Part shown: positions 11,980 through 23,574 of the stretch, piece after piece
How the letters are laid out: every line of letters begins with the position of its first letter
Numbering within the stretch: position 1 is the stretch's first letter
Origin: Zizania palustris
Lineage: Eukaryota > Streptophyta > Magnoliopsida > Poales > Poaceae
Length of the DNA stretch: 64,000 nucleotides
Direction of reading: 5' to 3'
Assembly (NCBI GenBank): GCA_019279435.1
Contig: JAAALK010000286.1
Location: forward strand, 19,487,931 to 19,551,930
Program-made: the position numbers and the translations under genes
Notes under the pieces: generated by a model
What the model saw: the letters and a program-made list of their open reading frames with translations, nothing else
Databases searched by the model: none
What the model was told of the DNA's origin: nothing

Positions 11980-13337
11980 GTTTCTAAGTTCAAATAAATA
12001 TTTAACTATCAATTTACTTTCAAACATATCCTATTCTTTCTCAAATCTCTAATTCTTCTTAAGAAAATCTCGAGTTTCTTAATATTCTATGTGATAACTT
12101 TCTTGAAATATTTTCAATTTTTTATCATAGCATCTATGTATACTATCATAACACCGTGACAAATCTCATATTTTTAGACTTTATTTGATTTTTTAGAATT
12201 AAAAACCTTAAGCTCCACGTTACCGATCTGAGTGTCATAACATAGATTTTTTTAAAATTTCTTTAAATTTAGTGAATAACAACTAAAAATGGGCATAAAA
12301 ACGTGGACATATTTTTTCTATAATTTTCAGTGCATTATTTTAGGTACTTGCAATTCAAATTTCACATATTTCAATTTAAATCCTAGAAACAAAATTAATG
12401 AGTTAAAAATAGCAAATGGATCAGGAAAAATACAAAAAATTTATATAAAATGTGATATGTTGTATTTTGATGATAAAAAAATTTCAAGTGCAAATAAAGA
12501 TTCAACCATCAATTTACTTTTAACCATAACATATTCTTTCCCAAAACATATTAATTATTTCATAATTATATAAAAAATAAATAAACCATGCGTATTAATA
12601 TTCACTAACTTAAATATTCCATAATTACATAAATAACAAATAAATCATTAATATAATAATGTCATATTATCTTCAGTACTTAAAATTGAGTACTTAAAAG
12701 TTTAATTTGTATAAAATCATAAAACAAATATGTTTCCATATCCATATTTGTAAAACGAATTTGAATGTTTCTGAATATCATCCATATTTAATTCGAATAT
12801 AAATACAGATATATTCATATTAAATATGTTATTCGAATACGAATACGAATACAAATAATTCGGATATTTTGACATCCATATGGATAGTATTCATTTGACT
12901 AGCACAACAGTACAACACTGCACTCTAAGGTACAGCAACATCAAGCATGCCACTGTTCAAAATTTCTACGTTAAAAGTAGAAATTGCCAGCCAAATACAT
13001 GCCATATAGACAGAGTAGACGTGAAATCAGATGCAACATTCCCGCATTTCAGCAACCGCGCAAACAAAATCAGATTCCACAATTTACTGTGATGTACACT
13101 ATATAGAAGAGAACGCCAGTTAGCTCCTGATTAAAAGCTATTCACACCAATGTTTGAATAACACACTGTACGACAGGCTCAAAGCTCCCAAACAAAAACA
13201 TACAGCTCAAAAACTATACAAGGGGATAAAAGAGAGGAGGAAGTCAGAATGCAATACACACACTTACAATGAAGTCATAATCACGAATCCAGGATCTGCA
13301 TTTGTAGACAATAGGCTATAGGATGGGGAGTCTCATT
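11980..13337. other. noncoding flank between T1 and the host gene
   Basis: AT-rich sequence with no supported gene. About 12,750-12,870 is a run of ATTCGAATACGAATA-type repeats resembling the end of an unidentified repeat. About 12,870-13,337 is less repetitive and, being just downstream of the stop codon at 13338 on the minus strand, probably contains the 3' untranslated region and polyadenylation site of the host gene. The exact transcript end cannot be read from sequence alone. Confidence 0.5.
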
Positions 13338-13440
13338 TCATTGATGTGGCCTAGGCAGACGCCGCCAGGGACTCAACATGGTTGATCTGTCGAGTAGCAG
13401 TAGGAAGCCAAGGAACGTAGTTGACAAGCCAAAGGTATAC
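13338..13440 (-). CDS. host DUF593 gene, exon 3: C-terminal membrane segment
   Basis: The acceptor is ATTTTGCAG at 13449-13441. The first base completes an Arg codon split with exon 2. The exon then encodes YTFGLSTTFLGFLLLLD followed by a basic tail (WRRLPRP) and stops at TGA 13340-13338. It supplies residues 318-350: a hydrophobic helix of about 16-17 residues and a short polar end, as expected of a tail-anchored or single-span membrane protein. The alternative frame ending at TAG near 13351 does not join exon 1 in phase. Confidence 0.8.
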
Positions 13441-13535
13441 CTGCAAAATATCCATGGTAGCAGTTTACTGTAGCTTCAGAAATCAGAATGCAAAGGATAC
13501 TGATAAGTGCATAACCAAGCCAATATAAAATCTAC

Positions 13536-13582
13536 CTGGCTGTAGAACTTCTGTTTCTCCAATAGATTATTGAGAGAACCCA
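13536..13582 (-). CDS. host DUF593 gene, exon 2 (47 bp micro-exon)
   Basis: It is bounded by the acceptor TTTTCTCCAG and donor GTAGAT. It begins in phase 0, directly continuing the Lys codon that ends exon 1, and reads WVLSIIYWRNRSSTA plus two bases of an Arg codon. Too short for ORF callers, it was found by matching phase and the known C-terminal pattern of short GTD-binding proteins. Intron 2 (13441-13535) is 95 bp. Confidence 0.8.
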
Positions 13583-14794
13583 CTGGAGAAAAGATATAAA
13601 AGGTTGTTAGTTTCATATGTATGTATAAAGCGTTAGTTTCTGATGGACGAACAGAGCCTATGTTATGGAGATGGAACACAGAACTTCAGAGAATTTGAGA
13701 CAAGGAACAATTATTAACAATGCATTTCCTTGGAAAGTAACAGCATCAAATATGTTATCTTCTCTTTATCCCAATTACATCTTCACATGTTAACAAGCAC
13801 ATAAAAATAGAATGGCTTTTTTAGGGATAGGTAAGAGATGATTAATCTCAGCCATTGGTTAAAAAAGTGACATATTGTGTCCTAGGAGATAAGACAACAA
13901 CATATTTTAATCGTGACTGTTAGATCAAAACGAACTATTACCTTCTATGTAAGACGTCGACTTTTTTCAATTGTGGTCGTTAGATCTATAAAAATTAACA
14001 GTTATTAATTAAAATTTGCCTTATAGAAATTAAGAAACAGAATTGAGATACCATGCAACACATGTTAGTGTGGTCATTACTCCTAAACTCAATTCGAGTG
14101 TATAGCAATCAACCACATCCAGCATGTCTGCAGCACATTATGTGTTGGCTTGTTGAAGAAAATATGAAGATGGCAGCAAAATCATTAGCTCTGGAGGAAG
14201 AAAAGTTAGAATAAAATAGCGCAGTGGGAAAACTGATGACCACAACAATCCTCTTTAGCAATTGCCATAATTTTTGTAAATGAGTTCCCTTCAATTCACA
14301 ATTACCTATCAAAAGATTGAACAGCGAAAACATTTTGGTCTGAAGAAATCTAACCAGTTATCTTTCAGACTACATGAGACCTGAATGAATTGTTATCTGC
14401 ATCACTGAACTGCACAATGTGCATATGAGGGAGAAATGGAGAGCACCACAGTTACTTGCATATGCCCTCTAGAAGAATAGATTCAAGATGAACTGGGCCA
14501 CTGGGGGCTTAACACCCTTTTATTTAATACTTGAAAAGGGATAGCTCAAGATGCAGTTTGGAGAACACCTTAGATGTTCAACAATTTAAAACACTACTGA
14601 CTACTTGCACAGTTTTTACAAGTCATCCAATGATTAATCACGATTAATCATTCTTATCGGTCCTCTGGACCTGACCAGAGGCTCTGAGGTGACTAGGCCG
14701 AGCAGACATCTAGTCGTTCGATTAGTCATCGATTAATCAGACGACTAGGGGTGTGGAAGGACCAGGTTTGTCTGATAGTTTTTGTTGGGCCTGC

Positions 14795-15159
14795 TGTCAC
14801 CGGCTGGGATAACACACCGCTGGTAGTAACTAATCTTATTAATTGATAGTAAAAGTGGGTAGACGGTCAATGGCCTAGACCTCTCCTTCGCGGCGGCATC
14901 ATTGCGGCGACGCGACAAAGAGGTAGGGATACAAGAAGACAATAGCCAAACTGAATACTCGACGACCTAACTCCTACCAGAGCCTTGTTTATATAGACAC
15001 AGGACTAGCCTATCTATTTGATTTAATCTAATAAACCCTAAAAACCAGAATCTTAACTAAGTCTAATCTGCTAAATAAGGAAACAGAAACTTAATCTAAT
15101 TGAATTGGGCTGACATAGGCCCAGGCCGTAGGGCCTGCTGCTCCCTATCCCCTGTGACA
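14795..15159 (-). repeat. 3' LTR of G1
   Basis: 365 bp, with TGTCAC..GTGACA inverted ends. It is preceded, on the minus strand, by a run of about 12-13 Gs (15162-15173 on the plus strand as Cs) that serves as polypurine tract. Confidence 0.85.
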
Positions 15160-15684
15160 TTCCCCCCCCCCCCTAAAAATGCAGCTCATCCTCGAGCTGC
15201 CGCGTCATCGTCCTCGTCGTCATCCATCACTTGGATTGTGAAGATATGCTTGCACTACAACTTGGGGCCGCTTGTAAACCGCTCATTGCAATGGAAACAC
15301 TTCCCCTCCTTCCGGTGTTGTTCAATTTCCTCCGACGAGAGACGCATGGTGCTGGTTGGCGTCTTGTTGACCGAAGTTGACGAGGATGTAGCAAGCCATA
15401 GTGAAGCCGACTCTGGTGATGGAGGAGTTGGTTGCTTGGAGGAGCAGCTTGGAGCTCGTGATTGCGTTGCTTGGCCGGTATCCCATGATGTGTTGCGCTG
15501 CTCATAGGCCCTCGCAAACACGATGGCGTTGTCCAACGCTGAAGGCTGTTGGAGAGCGACATCGGTACGAAGAGGATCGCCTAGCTTGGTGAATGAATAG
15601 TTGAATCTGGTGAGCCTCCGTCAGTGATGTGTCATGGTAGGAGAGAGCGATGAAGCGCTTGCAGAAGTCGTCGACGGTCCCGGT

Positions 15685-17432
15685 TGAGGAGCCATGTTGA
15701 AGATCATGGGCCTCATGGCTCCAGAAGTGATGAGTGATTGTCAACGGAAGTCAAAGAAAGAGGAGACGAAGAGGAGACGAGACCTGTCGTGTCTTGGGCC
15801 ACGTGACTTGGGTACACAGGCGGCGAGCGACTGCCGGGTAGAGAGGCTGCGGAGTCAGGCCGGCCCAATCCGGGTTCATAGGCCAGGAACGACAAGGGAT
15901 CCGCTGGTCTGTTGACCGGGTTTGACCCAGGTAAACAGGTGGCGAGCAATTGCCGGGCTGAGGGAGCCGCGGAATCAGGCCGGGCCAATCCGGGTACCCG
16001 GTGCGAAGACAGCGGACACTATGTCGGTTTCGGTGTAAAACCGACGCAACCATCCAAGACCGTCCATCGAGGATTCGACAGTCCTGAAGCGAAGCCGTAG
16101 CTGCTACGAAAGCTCCGCATCAGGACAAGTTACCTTTAGATAGGATTTTACTATTTTGCCTTTTAGGCCCACGGTTTGTGTTAATCGAGTCTGTAAAAAT
16201 CCTAAAGGCATTTTGGTCTTTTCTAGTTTATTTCGGCGTCTGTAAAAAACCCTAAGGGTAAATTGAGTTTTTTCCTGATTTATTGGGCTGCCTATAAATA
16301 GGGCCCCAATTCCCCCTAGGGTTTCTCAACTCACCAAATATCAAAATCAAAGTTCAATTTTTGAATTGATTGTTTTTGTTCTTCTTCCTGTGTGCTAGCG
16401 CCAACGGTGTTTTTGGTTTCCTGCTGTGATTTTTTCTTAATCACCACCAACGCCTAGGTCGCGTGGCTTTTTCCGCCGGATTGCCGTCCTGTAGCGTTTT
16501 TTCTTACCCGCAGAAGCCAGGGAGCATTGCATCCGCTTGAATCCTGGCGGCGGAGTCCCCTACCGAGCACTTCATTTCAAGCACGAGGGAGCACAGCAGT
16601 GCTAGCGCACACATTATTTTTCTATGCATTTTTCCCTTCTCGATTTGCGTGCTGAAGTAGTATTTTTCTCGTCCCAGCCATTGCTGAAGGGTACGGGTGC
16701 GCAAGTGTCAAGCACACGGATTGAGAGTCACTGCTGTTTTCTTGTCTTAGTTCAAAGCAACATCATGTTCTGTAATCTCTGATTTATTATTCATCTCGAT
16801 TTGCGTGAAAACTAGTATTCTCTGTAATCAGCTGGTGTTTTTTTTTGCTGTTCTGCCAACCTGCGTGTGCCCAGTGCATAAGTCTGATGCACACAGTACC
16901 GTTGCATCAACACCACTGCTCGTTTTTGTTGCTGTTCTAGTTGGAGAAGAACATCACAACCCAAAACTACAACAGCACAGATCAAGTTTCTTCTCAGGTA
17001 AAAGAAGGTATATTTTTTATACCCTTTTTGTTGTCAAATCTTCTGTAAACTGATTATTTAATCTGCGATGAAATATTTTCTCGGAATTTATTTGATTAAA
17101 TATCAGTCTAAACTTGTGATGGAAACTTGTGATGGAAACTTTTGCCTGATTAGAAGTTGACGGTTAGAAAGTGAACTTTGAATGTGCTACATGTGTTGAT
17201 TGAAATATCTATGGCTTAAATGTTTTGTCTAATCTGCCTTGAAGCACTTTGGTGGTGTCTTTTCGATTAGGACACCGGTCGTTTCTAGGCTAGATTATTT
17301 TAGTGCTTGTGATTTTTTTGGTTCGGCTAGTTGTTTGTTGAGGTGCGTTGGGTGTTGAAGAAGACCATTGATTCGAAAGATTTTTTTAGGCGCCCATTCA
17401 ACCCCCCTCTGGTCGCTACTCTCGGTCCTACA
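15685..17432 (+). repeat. 5' LTR of Copia element B
   Basis: 1748 bp, starting TGAGGAGCCATGTTGAAG and ending CTCGGTCCTACA. A TATA box (GCCTATAAATAGGGCC) lies near 16291-16305. The initiator-Met-type primer site follows with no gap. The start matches the LTR ending at 63025 in reverse orientation. Confidence 0.85.
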
Positions 17433-17496
17433 ATGGTATCAGTGCCTAGTTAGGGTTTTTTCATACCTTAACCGGTTCTAACCTAAGGTAGCGATC

Positions 17497-19050
17497 ATGA
17501 CTTCTTCTGGCAAGGTTCCGTCTCTTAAGGTTTTTGGCTACAACTATTGGAAGACTCGCATGCAAACCTATCTATTGAGCCAGAGCTCGGAGATATGGGA
17601 TATGTGTGTTCATGCTACTTTTATTGTGCTTCCGGCTGCAGAGCGTACTACTCCTGAGATAGTCGCTCTGCATGACCTAAACAACAAGGCAATGAACATA
17701 CTGTTTTCTGGTTTAGGTCCCAGTGAGTTTGAGCGCGTTAGCCATCTCGACACTTCTCGAGAGATCTAGGCTACCCTCCAGGCACACCATGAGGGGACAA
17801 CTCAGGTCAAGGCTAGGTTCTATCAGACCTACCGGCATGAGTATGAAAATTTCTCACAGAAGCCAGACAAAACTGTTGAAGCTTTGTTTGGTTATTTTCA
17901 GTCGATCATTAACAAGCTTCTGGCCAACAAGGCCGATCGTGATCAGATGGTCTCAGATCATGAACAGGCGCTCAAGGTTCTTCATACCTTGGACCCTAAG
18001 ATCTGGGAGATCAAGGTATCCTCTATTGTTGAGAGCGCTTCCTATGATATCTTGACTGTCGCAGAGCTTTTCAGTAAGCTCAAGGCCTCAGAGGTTGATA
18101 TCCAATTGAGATCAAATCTTAGTGGTTCTGGCTCAAAAACCCTGGCCCTTGCAACACCTTCTGCTGATCCTGCTATTTTGAGTTGTGCTTTATCCTCTTT
18201 GATGTCTATCACTGAGGACCAATTGGATTTGCTAGGAGATGATGACCTTTGTCTATTCAATAGCAGTGTTCGTCATTTCTATGATAAAAGAATGTTCAAA
18301 TGGCATGGCACAAAACATGGTTGCTTTAAGTGTGGTGATCCAGGTATTTCATCGCCGACTGCCCCAAGCGGAACACACACAAGAACGGCACCGACGGTGG
18401 CTCCTACGACTCCAACAAGCACGACAGCTCCACCTTCACAAAGGGCAAGCCCAAGACGAGGTTCTTTCGAAAGGCCCTGAAGGACTACCGACGTGAGAAC
18501 AAGAAGCGAGACAAGGCTTTCTTCGCCGAGATGGAGAGAAGCTACTCCAAGAGATCATCGTCTTCTTCCTCTTCATCAAGCTCAAGTGATGAGGAGATCG
18601 TGATCAAGGGGAAGGATAAGGATGATCTGGCGGGCCTCTGCTTCATGGCCTTCGGGGACATACCGAAGAGCCCCTCGCACCACAGCCGAAGATCCCGCAA
18701 GAGCGTCTGCTCAATGGCTCTTGGGGATAAGAAGAGAAGGGCTCCCCCAACAACTCCGACGACGACGACGATGAAAAGGTATCTTCCTATGAACAAGAAG
18801 TCGTTGAATTACTTGAAGAGAACCGTCAGGAGTTAAAAATATCGGGAGAAACTTCTTAGAAGGCTAATAAGAGGATAGATGAGCTTGAGAGTGAGCTTGC
18901 CATGACCAATGGCAAGATTGAGAGTCTATCTTCTTTCCCTTGCTTGGGTGATAGTAGTGAGTGCCCTAACTGCGAGGTGTCGTTGTGTGACCTGACGACT
19001 CTGAAGTCCAGGTACATAGAGAGGGTTGATGAGAGAGACGCTTTGGCCAC
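17497..19050 (+). pseudogene. gag of Copia element B
   Basis: ATG 17497 starts MTSSGKVPSLKVFGYNYWK. A TAG at 17767-17769 stands where the related gag has Trp (REIW). The same frame then continues through the UBN2 capsid region to a damaged knuckle (CFKCGDPG) near 18320-18350, after which the frame shifts. Ser-rich and charged gag C-terminal sequence can be followed to about 19050 (CLGDSSECPNCEVSLCD), where it joins directly to LTR sequence. Confidence 0.8.
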
Positions 19051-19212
19051 TGTGATTATTTTAGTGCTTGTGATTTTTTTAGTGCTTGTGATTTTTTTTG
19101 GTCCGGCTAGTTGTTTGCTGAGGTGCGTTGGGTGTTGGGAGAAGGCCATTGATTCGAAAGAATTTTTAGGCGCCCATTCACCCCCCTCCTAGTCGCTACT
19201 CTCGGTCCTACA
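19051..19212 (+). repeat. 3' LTR remnant of Copia element B
   Basis: The last 160 bp or so match the end of the 5' LTR (17290-17432), with the same terminal CTCGGTCCTACA. At the junction TTTAGTGCTTGTGATTTTTT is present twice in tandem, whereas the 5' LTR has it once. This marks the deletion endpoint. Confidence 0.75.
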
Positions 19213-20381
19213 CCGGTTCACCGGAGCATGGCCAACTCACCAATCGGACTGTCCGTGAGGGGCGACCCAAAGCACGCATTGACCAACTGAGCCAATTGTG
19301 ACCACGTTGGACGCCCACCGTTGAGTTCCATCCGGTGAAACCACAGTTGGGCGTCGTCGAGGAGGTAGAACGTCACGAACGCCACCCTTTGGTGATTCGG
19401 TGTACGACGGACGTAGAAGTACTGCTCACACCGGTTCAGCCAAGGCAGCGGGTCGTCGTTGCTATCAAACTTGGGAAATTCGAGTTTGTGGGCGGTCGGC
19501 ACAACATCACAGATCTGGTCTTCTCTGTCCCTGTCTCTGAACCAACGAGGGTTCTGGCGCCCCTCTCCATGGTGGCGCGGCAACGGGCCCCCTTAGCCAC
19601 CGTCATCATCGGTGGCGGCTCGGCGAAGTTGCTATCGCCCCCCTCCCTGATGGCGCGGTGGTGGCTCTCCTAGGTCATCGTCCTCGTCGCTGTCGGGTCG
19701 ACGGTGGCTCTGCCGTCCTCCTCCCTAGCGGCGCGGCGGCGGATCTAGGCTCTGGTCGTCGTCCTCGTCGTTGTCAGCTCGACAGCGACTCTGCCATCCT
19801 CTCCGGCGGCAAGTCTGGGCTCTGCCGCCCTCCTCCCTAGCGGCGTGACAGATCTTGGCTTTGCCGCCCTCCTCCTTGGCGACACGGCAACGGATCTGGG
19901 ATCTGCCGCCCTCCTTCCTGGCGGTGCGGTGAATATGGGCTCTGCTGCCCTCCTCCCTGGCGGTGCGGCGGCGGATCTGGTCTTAGGTCGTTGTCGTCGT
20001 CGTCGTCGGTGGCTCATCTAGGGTTCTGCCGCTCCCCTCCCTATTGGCGAGGCGGTGGGTCTTCCTGGCCACCGTCGTTGTTGCTGTTGGCTTGTCGAGG
20101 CACTCCATGCTCCGGCTGCCGTGCTACAAGGATGGTGTGTTGCGCCGCCTCGAGTCGACCAACCGCCATACGTAACTCTTGTTGTTGCTGATCATGGGCG
20201 CGGACTATTTGCTCAAGCGTGGTCACCTCCTGAAGCGGTAGGAGTTTCTGTACTTTCTCATTGAGACTGTCCAAGCGCTTCATGATGGCCTGCAGCGCGA
20301 TCTCAATCAAATCGCCGGTGTTGAGATTAGATTGCGTACTCATGGTGGCGGAAGCAGAACCTGAGTCTCCTGATACCAAGT

Positions 20382-20742
20382 TGTCACTGGCCGAGATAAC
20401 ACACCGTTGGTAGTAACTAATCTTCTTAGTTGATAGCAAAAGTGGGTAGATGGTCGAGGGCCTAGACCTCTCCATCGCGGTGGCACCATTGCGGCGACGC
20501 GGCGAAGAGGCAGGGATACAGGAAAATAACCAAACTGAATACTCGACGACCTAACTCTTACCAAGGCCCTATTTATATAGACACAGGATCAACCTATCTA
20601 TTTGATCTAATCTACTAAACCCTAACAACCAGAATCTTAACTAACTCTAATCTGCTAAAACAGAAACAGAAACTTAATCTAATTGAATTGGGCTGACAGA
20701 GGCCCAGGCCGTAGGGCCTGCTGCTCCCTATCCCCCGTGACA
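20382..20742 (-). repeat. 5' LTR of G1
   Basis: 361 bp, the partner of 14795-15159. The primer-binding site ACTTGGTATCAGGAG follows on the minus strand and resembles an initiator-Met tRNA complement. A TATA-like CTATATAAATAG occurs in both LTRs. Confidence 0.85.
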
Positions 20743-21662
20743 CCTACTCAGCTGGGCTTAGAAGCAGTCTATTGGGTTGCTAATGTGGCCTGTTAAGGGT
20801 TAGCACTTAACACTCCAACCAGGGCATGTGACTTGTGATAGTCATTTCATTGCAATGCAGTTAATTGATTCTGTTCAGCTAGAAACTGCAGCACATTTTA
20901 GATCATGCACTGATGCTATGATGCACCAATAGATGAACCCCACATGAAAACAGCAATGCAGATTGTAATTGCCTGGGGTATGCAACAGCTGAAATAACTT
21001 ACATACTGTTCTAGCTTACTGGCTATTTATCTGGTGCATAAATATCTGCATACCAATATACTTGCTTGTGCTTTATGTGCATATGTGTAGATGTGGAATT
21101 TCACATGTAATTCAAGTCAACAACTAGCCATTAATGTAGTCTTGAACTCTTGATAATTACTTTATTGGCATATACTAATATACTATATAGTATATAAAGA
21201 TATATATATAGTATGTATATAGGACAATTATATGGACGACTAGGACTGACCAGGTTCAACTAATCGGTCTGGTTGACGACTAATCACGATTAGTCGCTTG
21301 GTTGGTCCCATGCATAGTCACAGGAATTTGGGTCGGAGCCACGTTCCACGCGTTCCGATTTGCAGGTCGGGATCGACACGGGTCGACGACCCGAAACACC
21401 TTGGATCACCGACCCAATGCAAATATGGTTGAGAACGGGTCGAGTACCCAATGACAGGTTCACCGACCCATAATCCATAACCAATAAAAATTTTAATTTT
21501 TAAATAAACTTTAACATGTGTACCAAACATGTTTTATTTAAACTAATGTGTATCATACGATACATTAGTTTTGCTGCCATCCTTTGGCTCTATCTCTCAC
21601 AAACAAATGAGGTGGTATCATTCCATCCTCCTACAGTGGGCCGGTGCCAGCCATGCATCCTC

Positions 21663-22021
21663 TGGCACCAGCCGGGATAACACATCGGTTGATAGACTAA
21701 TCGTCTCGAACTGTATTTAAAAGAGGTAGCTGGTTAAGGGCCTGGACCTCTCCATCACGGCGGTGCCATTGCGGCGACGGCACAAGCCAAACTGAACTAC
21801 TCGACAATAACTCTAGTGCATCAGCCTTGTTTATATAGACATATGGCTGATCTAATCTAACAACCAAAATCTTAACTACTTCTAACAGAAAACAGAATTT
21901 AATCTAATCTGATTTAATCTAACCTAAACTCTAAACTAATTAATCTTAACCTAACCTAACTACTACAGTACCGCGCGGTACTATTCATAGGCGGGCCAGG
22001 GCCTAATTTGAGGCCATGACA
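21663..22021 (-). repeat. 3' LTR of G2
   Basis: About 359 bp, partner of 22603-23012. It is shorter because it lacks the CCGGTATTGTTCACGTGAACAGTA segment near the internal end. Confidence 0.75.
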
Positions 22022-22602
22022 TCTCTTCCCCCATTGAAAACCAGCTCGTCTTCGAGCTAGGCTGTTGATGCCGCCAAGGCATCCCACGTCGATCCCCCAA
22101 CCGTCAGCCAGGCCGCCATCCGTGCTCATGAGGGTGTGCTTTGCGCGGTCAGGAAAGTAGTGTTGGCCTCCGCAGCACTGTTGATGTCGCCGACCGAGCC
22201 GTCGCTGCCTGCCTTGGCCCTGCCGAGGCTGCCCACGCCGCCACCGGAGCGGCCCTAGCCGCCTCCCTCCCTGGTGGTGTGGAGGTGGATCCACGTTATC
22301 AGCGGCAGCCTGGGGATGCTGCCGACTAGGATTCTAGACGAGCACCTCCAACGTGGCTACCCTCTGCTCCAAGGGCTGGGTTGGTTGCAGCTTATCTTCA
22401 ATCGTGTCCGGCCGCTCCATCACCCCTACTTCCAATTCTACGACTTTCGCCTGGAGTGGTTGCAGTGATTACAACTTCTCTTCAATGGCATCTAGGCGTT
22501 GCATAATAGCCTTCAGCATGTCATCGATGGTGCTCCCCAAACCGGTGCCAGATTGGGAATTCATCGCAGCGGATGGTGAACCTGAGCCATTTGATACCAA
22601 GT

Positions 22603-23012
22603 TGGCACCAGCCGGGATAACACATCAGTTGGTAGAGACTAATTGTCTCGAACTGTAGTTAAAAGAGGTAGTTAGTCGAGGGACTGGACCTCTCCATCGT
22701 GGTGGCGCCATTGCGGCGACGCGACAAGGAGGAAGGAATACATGAAAGGCACAAGCCAAAATGAACTACTCGACAATAACTCTAGTGCATCAACCTTGTT
22801 TACATAGACACATGGCTGATCTAATCTAACAACCAGAATCTTAACTACTTCTAACAGAAAACAGAATTTAATCTAATCTGATTTAATCTAACCTGAACTC
22901 TAAACTAATTAATCCTAACCTAACTGCTACAGTACCGCCGGTATTGTTCACGTGAACAGTACCGCGTGGTACTGTTCACAGGCGGGCCAGGGCCTGATTT
23001 GAGGCCATGACA
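22603..23012 (-). repeat. 5' LTR of G2
   Basis: About 410 bp. It has an internal palindrome GTTCACGTGAAC near 22945-22957 and repeated TACTGTTCACAGGCGGG-type sequence. Confidence 0.75.
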
Positions 23013-23574
23013 TCCTGCTGCAGTGGGCCGGTGCCAGCAAAAATATTTAATCTCCCCCTTTGCGAAAGTACACAAGCAACCCATAGCAAAGTGGTTATTC
23101 TCCTTGAATTGAAACCTCAGGTTCTTGTTTTGATTCCTGCGGGGCACATTTTTTGCATATTTTCAGCACCACTGTAGCAAGGTAGCCAAACGATTAGAGG
23201 AGAGGATTATAAAAAAATAAATGTTACTCCAATGACCCTCCACGTAGCTATCTATTTTGGTTCGACCCGGGGTCATCGACCCAAACATCTATGGATCACG
23301 ACCCAAAAATAAGATTCATGTTTCGTATAGGTATACCCCCCTCTACCATACTTTTCACATTTGTCGAACCTCGACCCGCGACCCCGTTCCTCGATCCCGA
23401 TGACCCGAGAACGTTGTGACTATGGTCCCATGGCGACTAGGGTCAACTAGGTGACTTGTAAACATTGTACTCGCATATTGAGAGAATAGTATTGATGATA
23501 ATTTATCAACAAACATATATTATGAAACTCAAAATGAATGTATTTCTACCAAATGGAAAGTGTTTCTATAGCAC

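Larger units (their letters stand above)
15685..19212 (+). mobile_element. Copia element B, internally deleted, inside G1 gag
   Basis: Perfect 5-bp target duplication CCGGT at 15680-15684 and 19213-19217. The 5' LTR is 15685-17432, the primer site ATGGTATCAGTGCC follows at 17433, then gag 17497-19050 and a 3' LTR remnant of about 160 bp. Protease, integrase, RT and most of the 3' LTR are missing. It belongs to the same LTR family as 61400-63025 and 49936-50300. Since both duplication copies survive, the deletion happened within the element after or during insertion. Confidence 0.88.
15186..20343 (-). pseudogene. gag of G1, interrupted by Copia element B and several frame breaks
   Basis: ATG 20343 begins MSTQSNLNTGDLIEIALQAI, with a heptad-rich N-terminus. 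The low-complexity stretch 19600-20040 is frame-broken. The Retrotrans_gag core (LEFPKFDSNDDPLPWLNRCE) runs from 19583 to 19218, stops at the inserted Copia element and resumes at 15684 (TGTVDDFCKRF). A zinc knuckle follows near 15290 (KCFHCNERF) but its His position is Pro and a TAG falls before the last Cys. The frame ends at TGA 15188-15186. Not functional. Confidence 0.75.
14795..20742 (-). mobile_element. gag-only LTR retrotransposon G1 (non-autonomous)
   Basis: LTRs at 14795-15159 and 20382-20742 have matching TGTCAC/GTGACA ends. The flanking five bases are CCTGC (14790-14794) and CCTAC (20743-20747), one transition apart. On the minus strand: 5' LTR, primer site (CTTGGTATCAGGAG), gag, polypurine G-run, 3' LTR. 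The gag stop is followed almost at once by the polypurine tract, so protease, RT and integrase are absent (a TR-GAG type layout). It is split by a Copia element at 15685-19212. The LTRs are visibly diverged, including small indels, so this is an older insertion. Confidence 0.85.
21663..23012 (-). mobile_element. mini LTR retrotransposon G2 related to G1
   Basis: LTRs at 21663-22021 and 22603-23012, with ends TGGCACCAGCC..GGCCATGACA on the plus strand. The minus strand has primer site CTTGGTATCAAATGG next to the right LTR and polypurine GGGGGAAGAGA next to the left LTR. The roughly 580-bp interior keeps only a gag N-terminus (MNSQSGTGLGSTIDDML, compare MSTQSNLNTGDL of G1) in broken frames. Flanks are TCCTC and TCCTG, an imperfect duplication. 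Confidence 0.78.
21313..23424. mobile_element. hAT-like non-autonomous element split by a mini LTR element
   Basis: CATAGTCACA (21313-21322) and its inverted copy TGTGACTATG (23415-23424) are flanked by an exact 8-bp duplication GTCCCATG (21305-21312 and 23425-23432), the target length typical of hAT elements. The subterminal regions are rich in short GGTCG/CGACC/GACCC motifs. Without the LTR element at 21663-23012 it is about 760 bp and encodes nothing recognisable. Confidence 0.75.
14615..23462. mobile_element. possible outer DNA transposon, ends only
   Basis: TTTACAAGTCA at 14615-14625 is matched in inverted orientation by TGACTTGTAAA at 23452-23462. Both ends are followed by similar subterminal motifs (CGACTA, GATTAATC, CACGATTA at 14640-14750 and 21230-21300; GCGACTAGGG near 23433). 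This suggests an old DNA element that later received the LTR element at 14795 and the hAT-like element at 21313. No target duplication could be found, so the boundaries are tentative. The stretch 20743-21312 inside it shows no gene. Confidence 0.35.

Noticed and set aside
14109..14333. Minus-strand frame in intron 1 with AG and GT borders, possible extra exon.
   Set aside because: Including it breaks the phase between exons 1 and 2, and the peptide has no resemblance to the family.
16504..17053. Short frames with hydrophobic starts suggesting secreted peptides.
   Set aside because: They lie within the Copia LTR at 15685-17432 and are not conserved in the LTR at 61400-63025.
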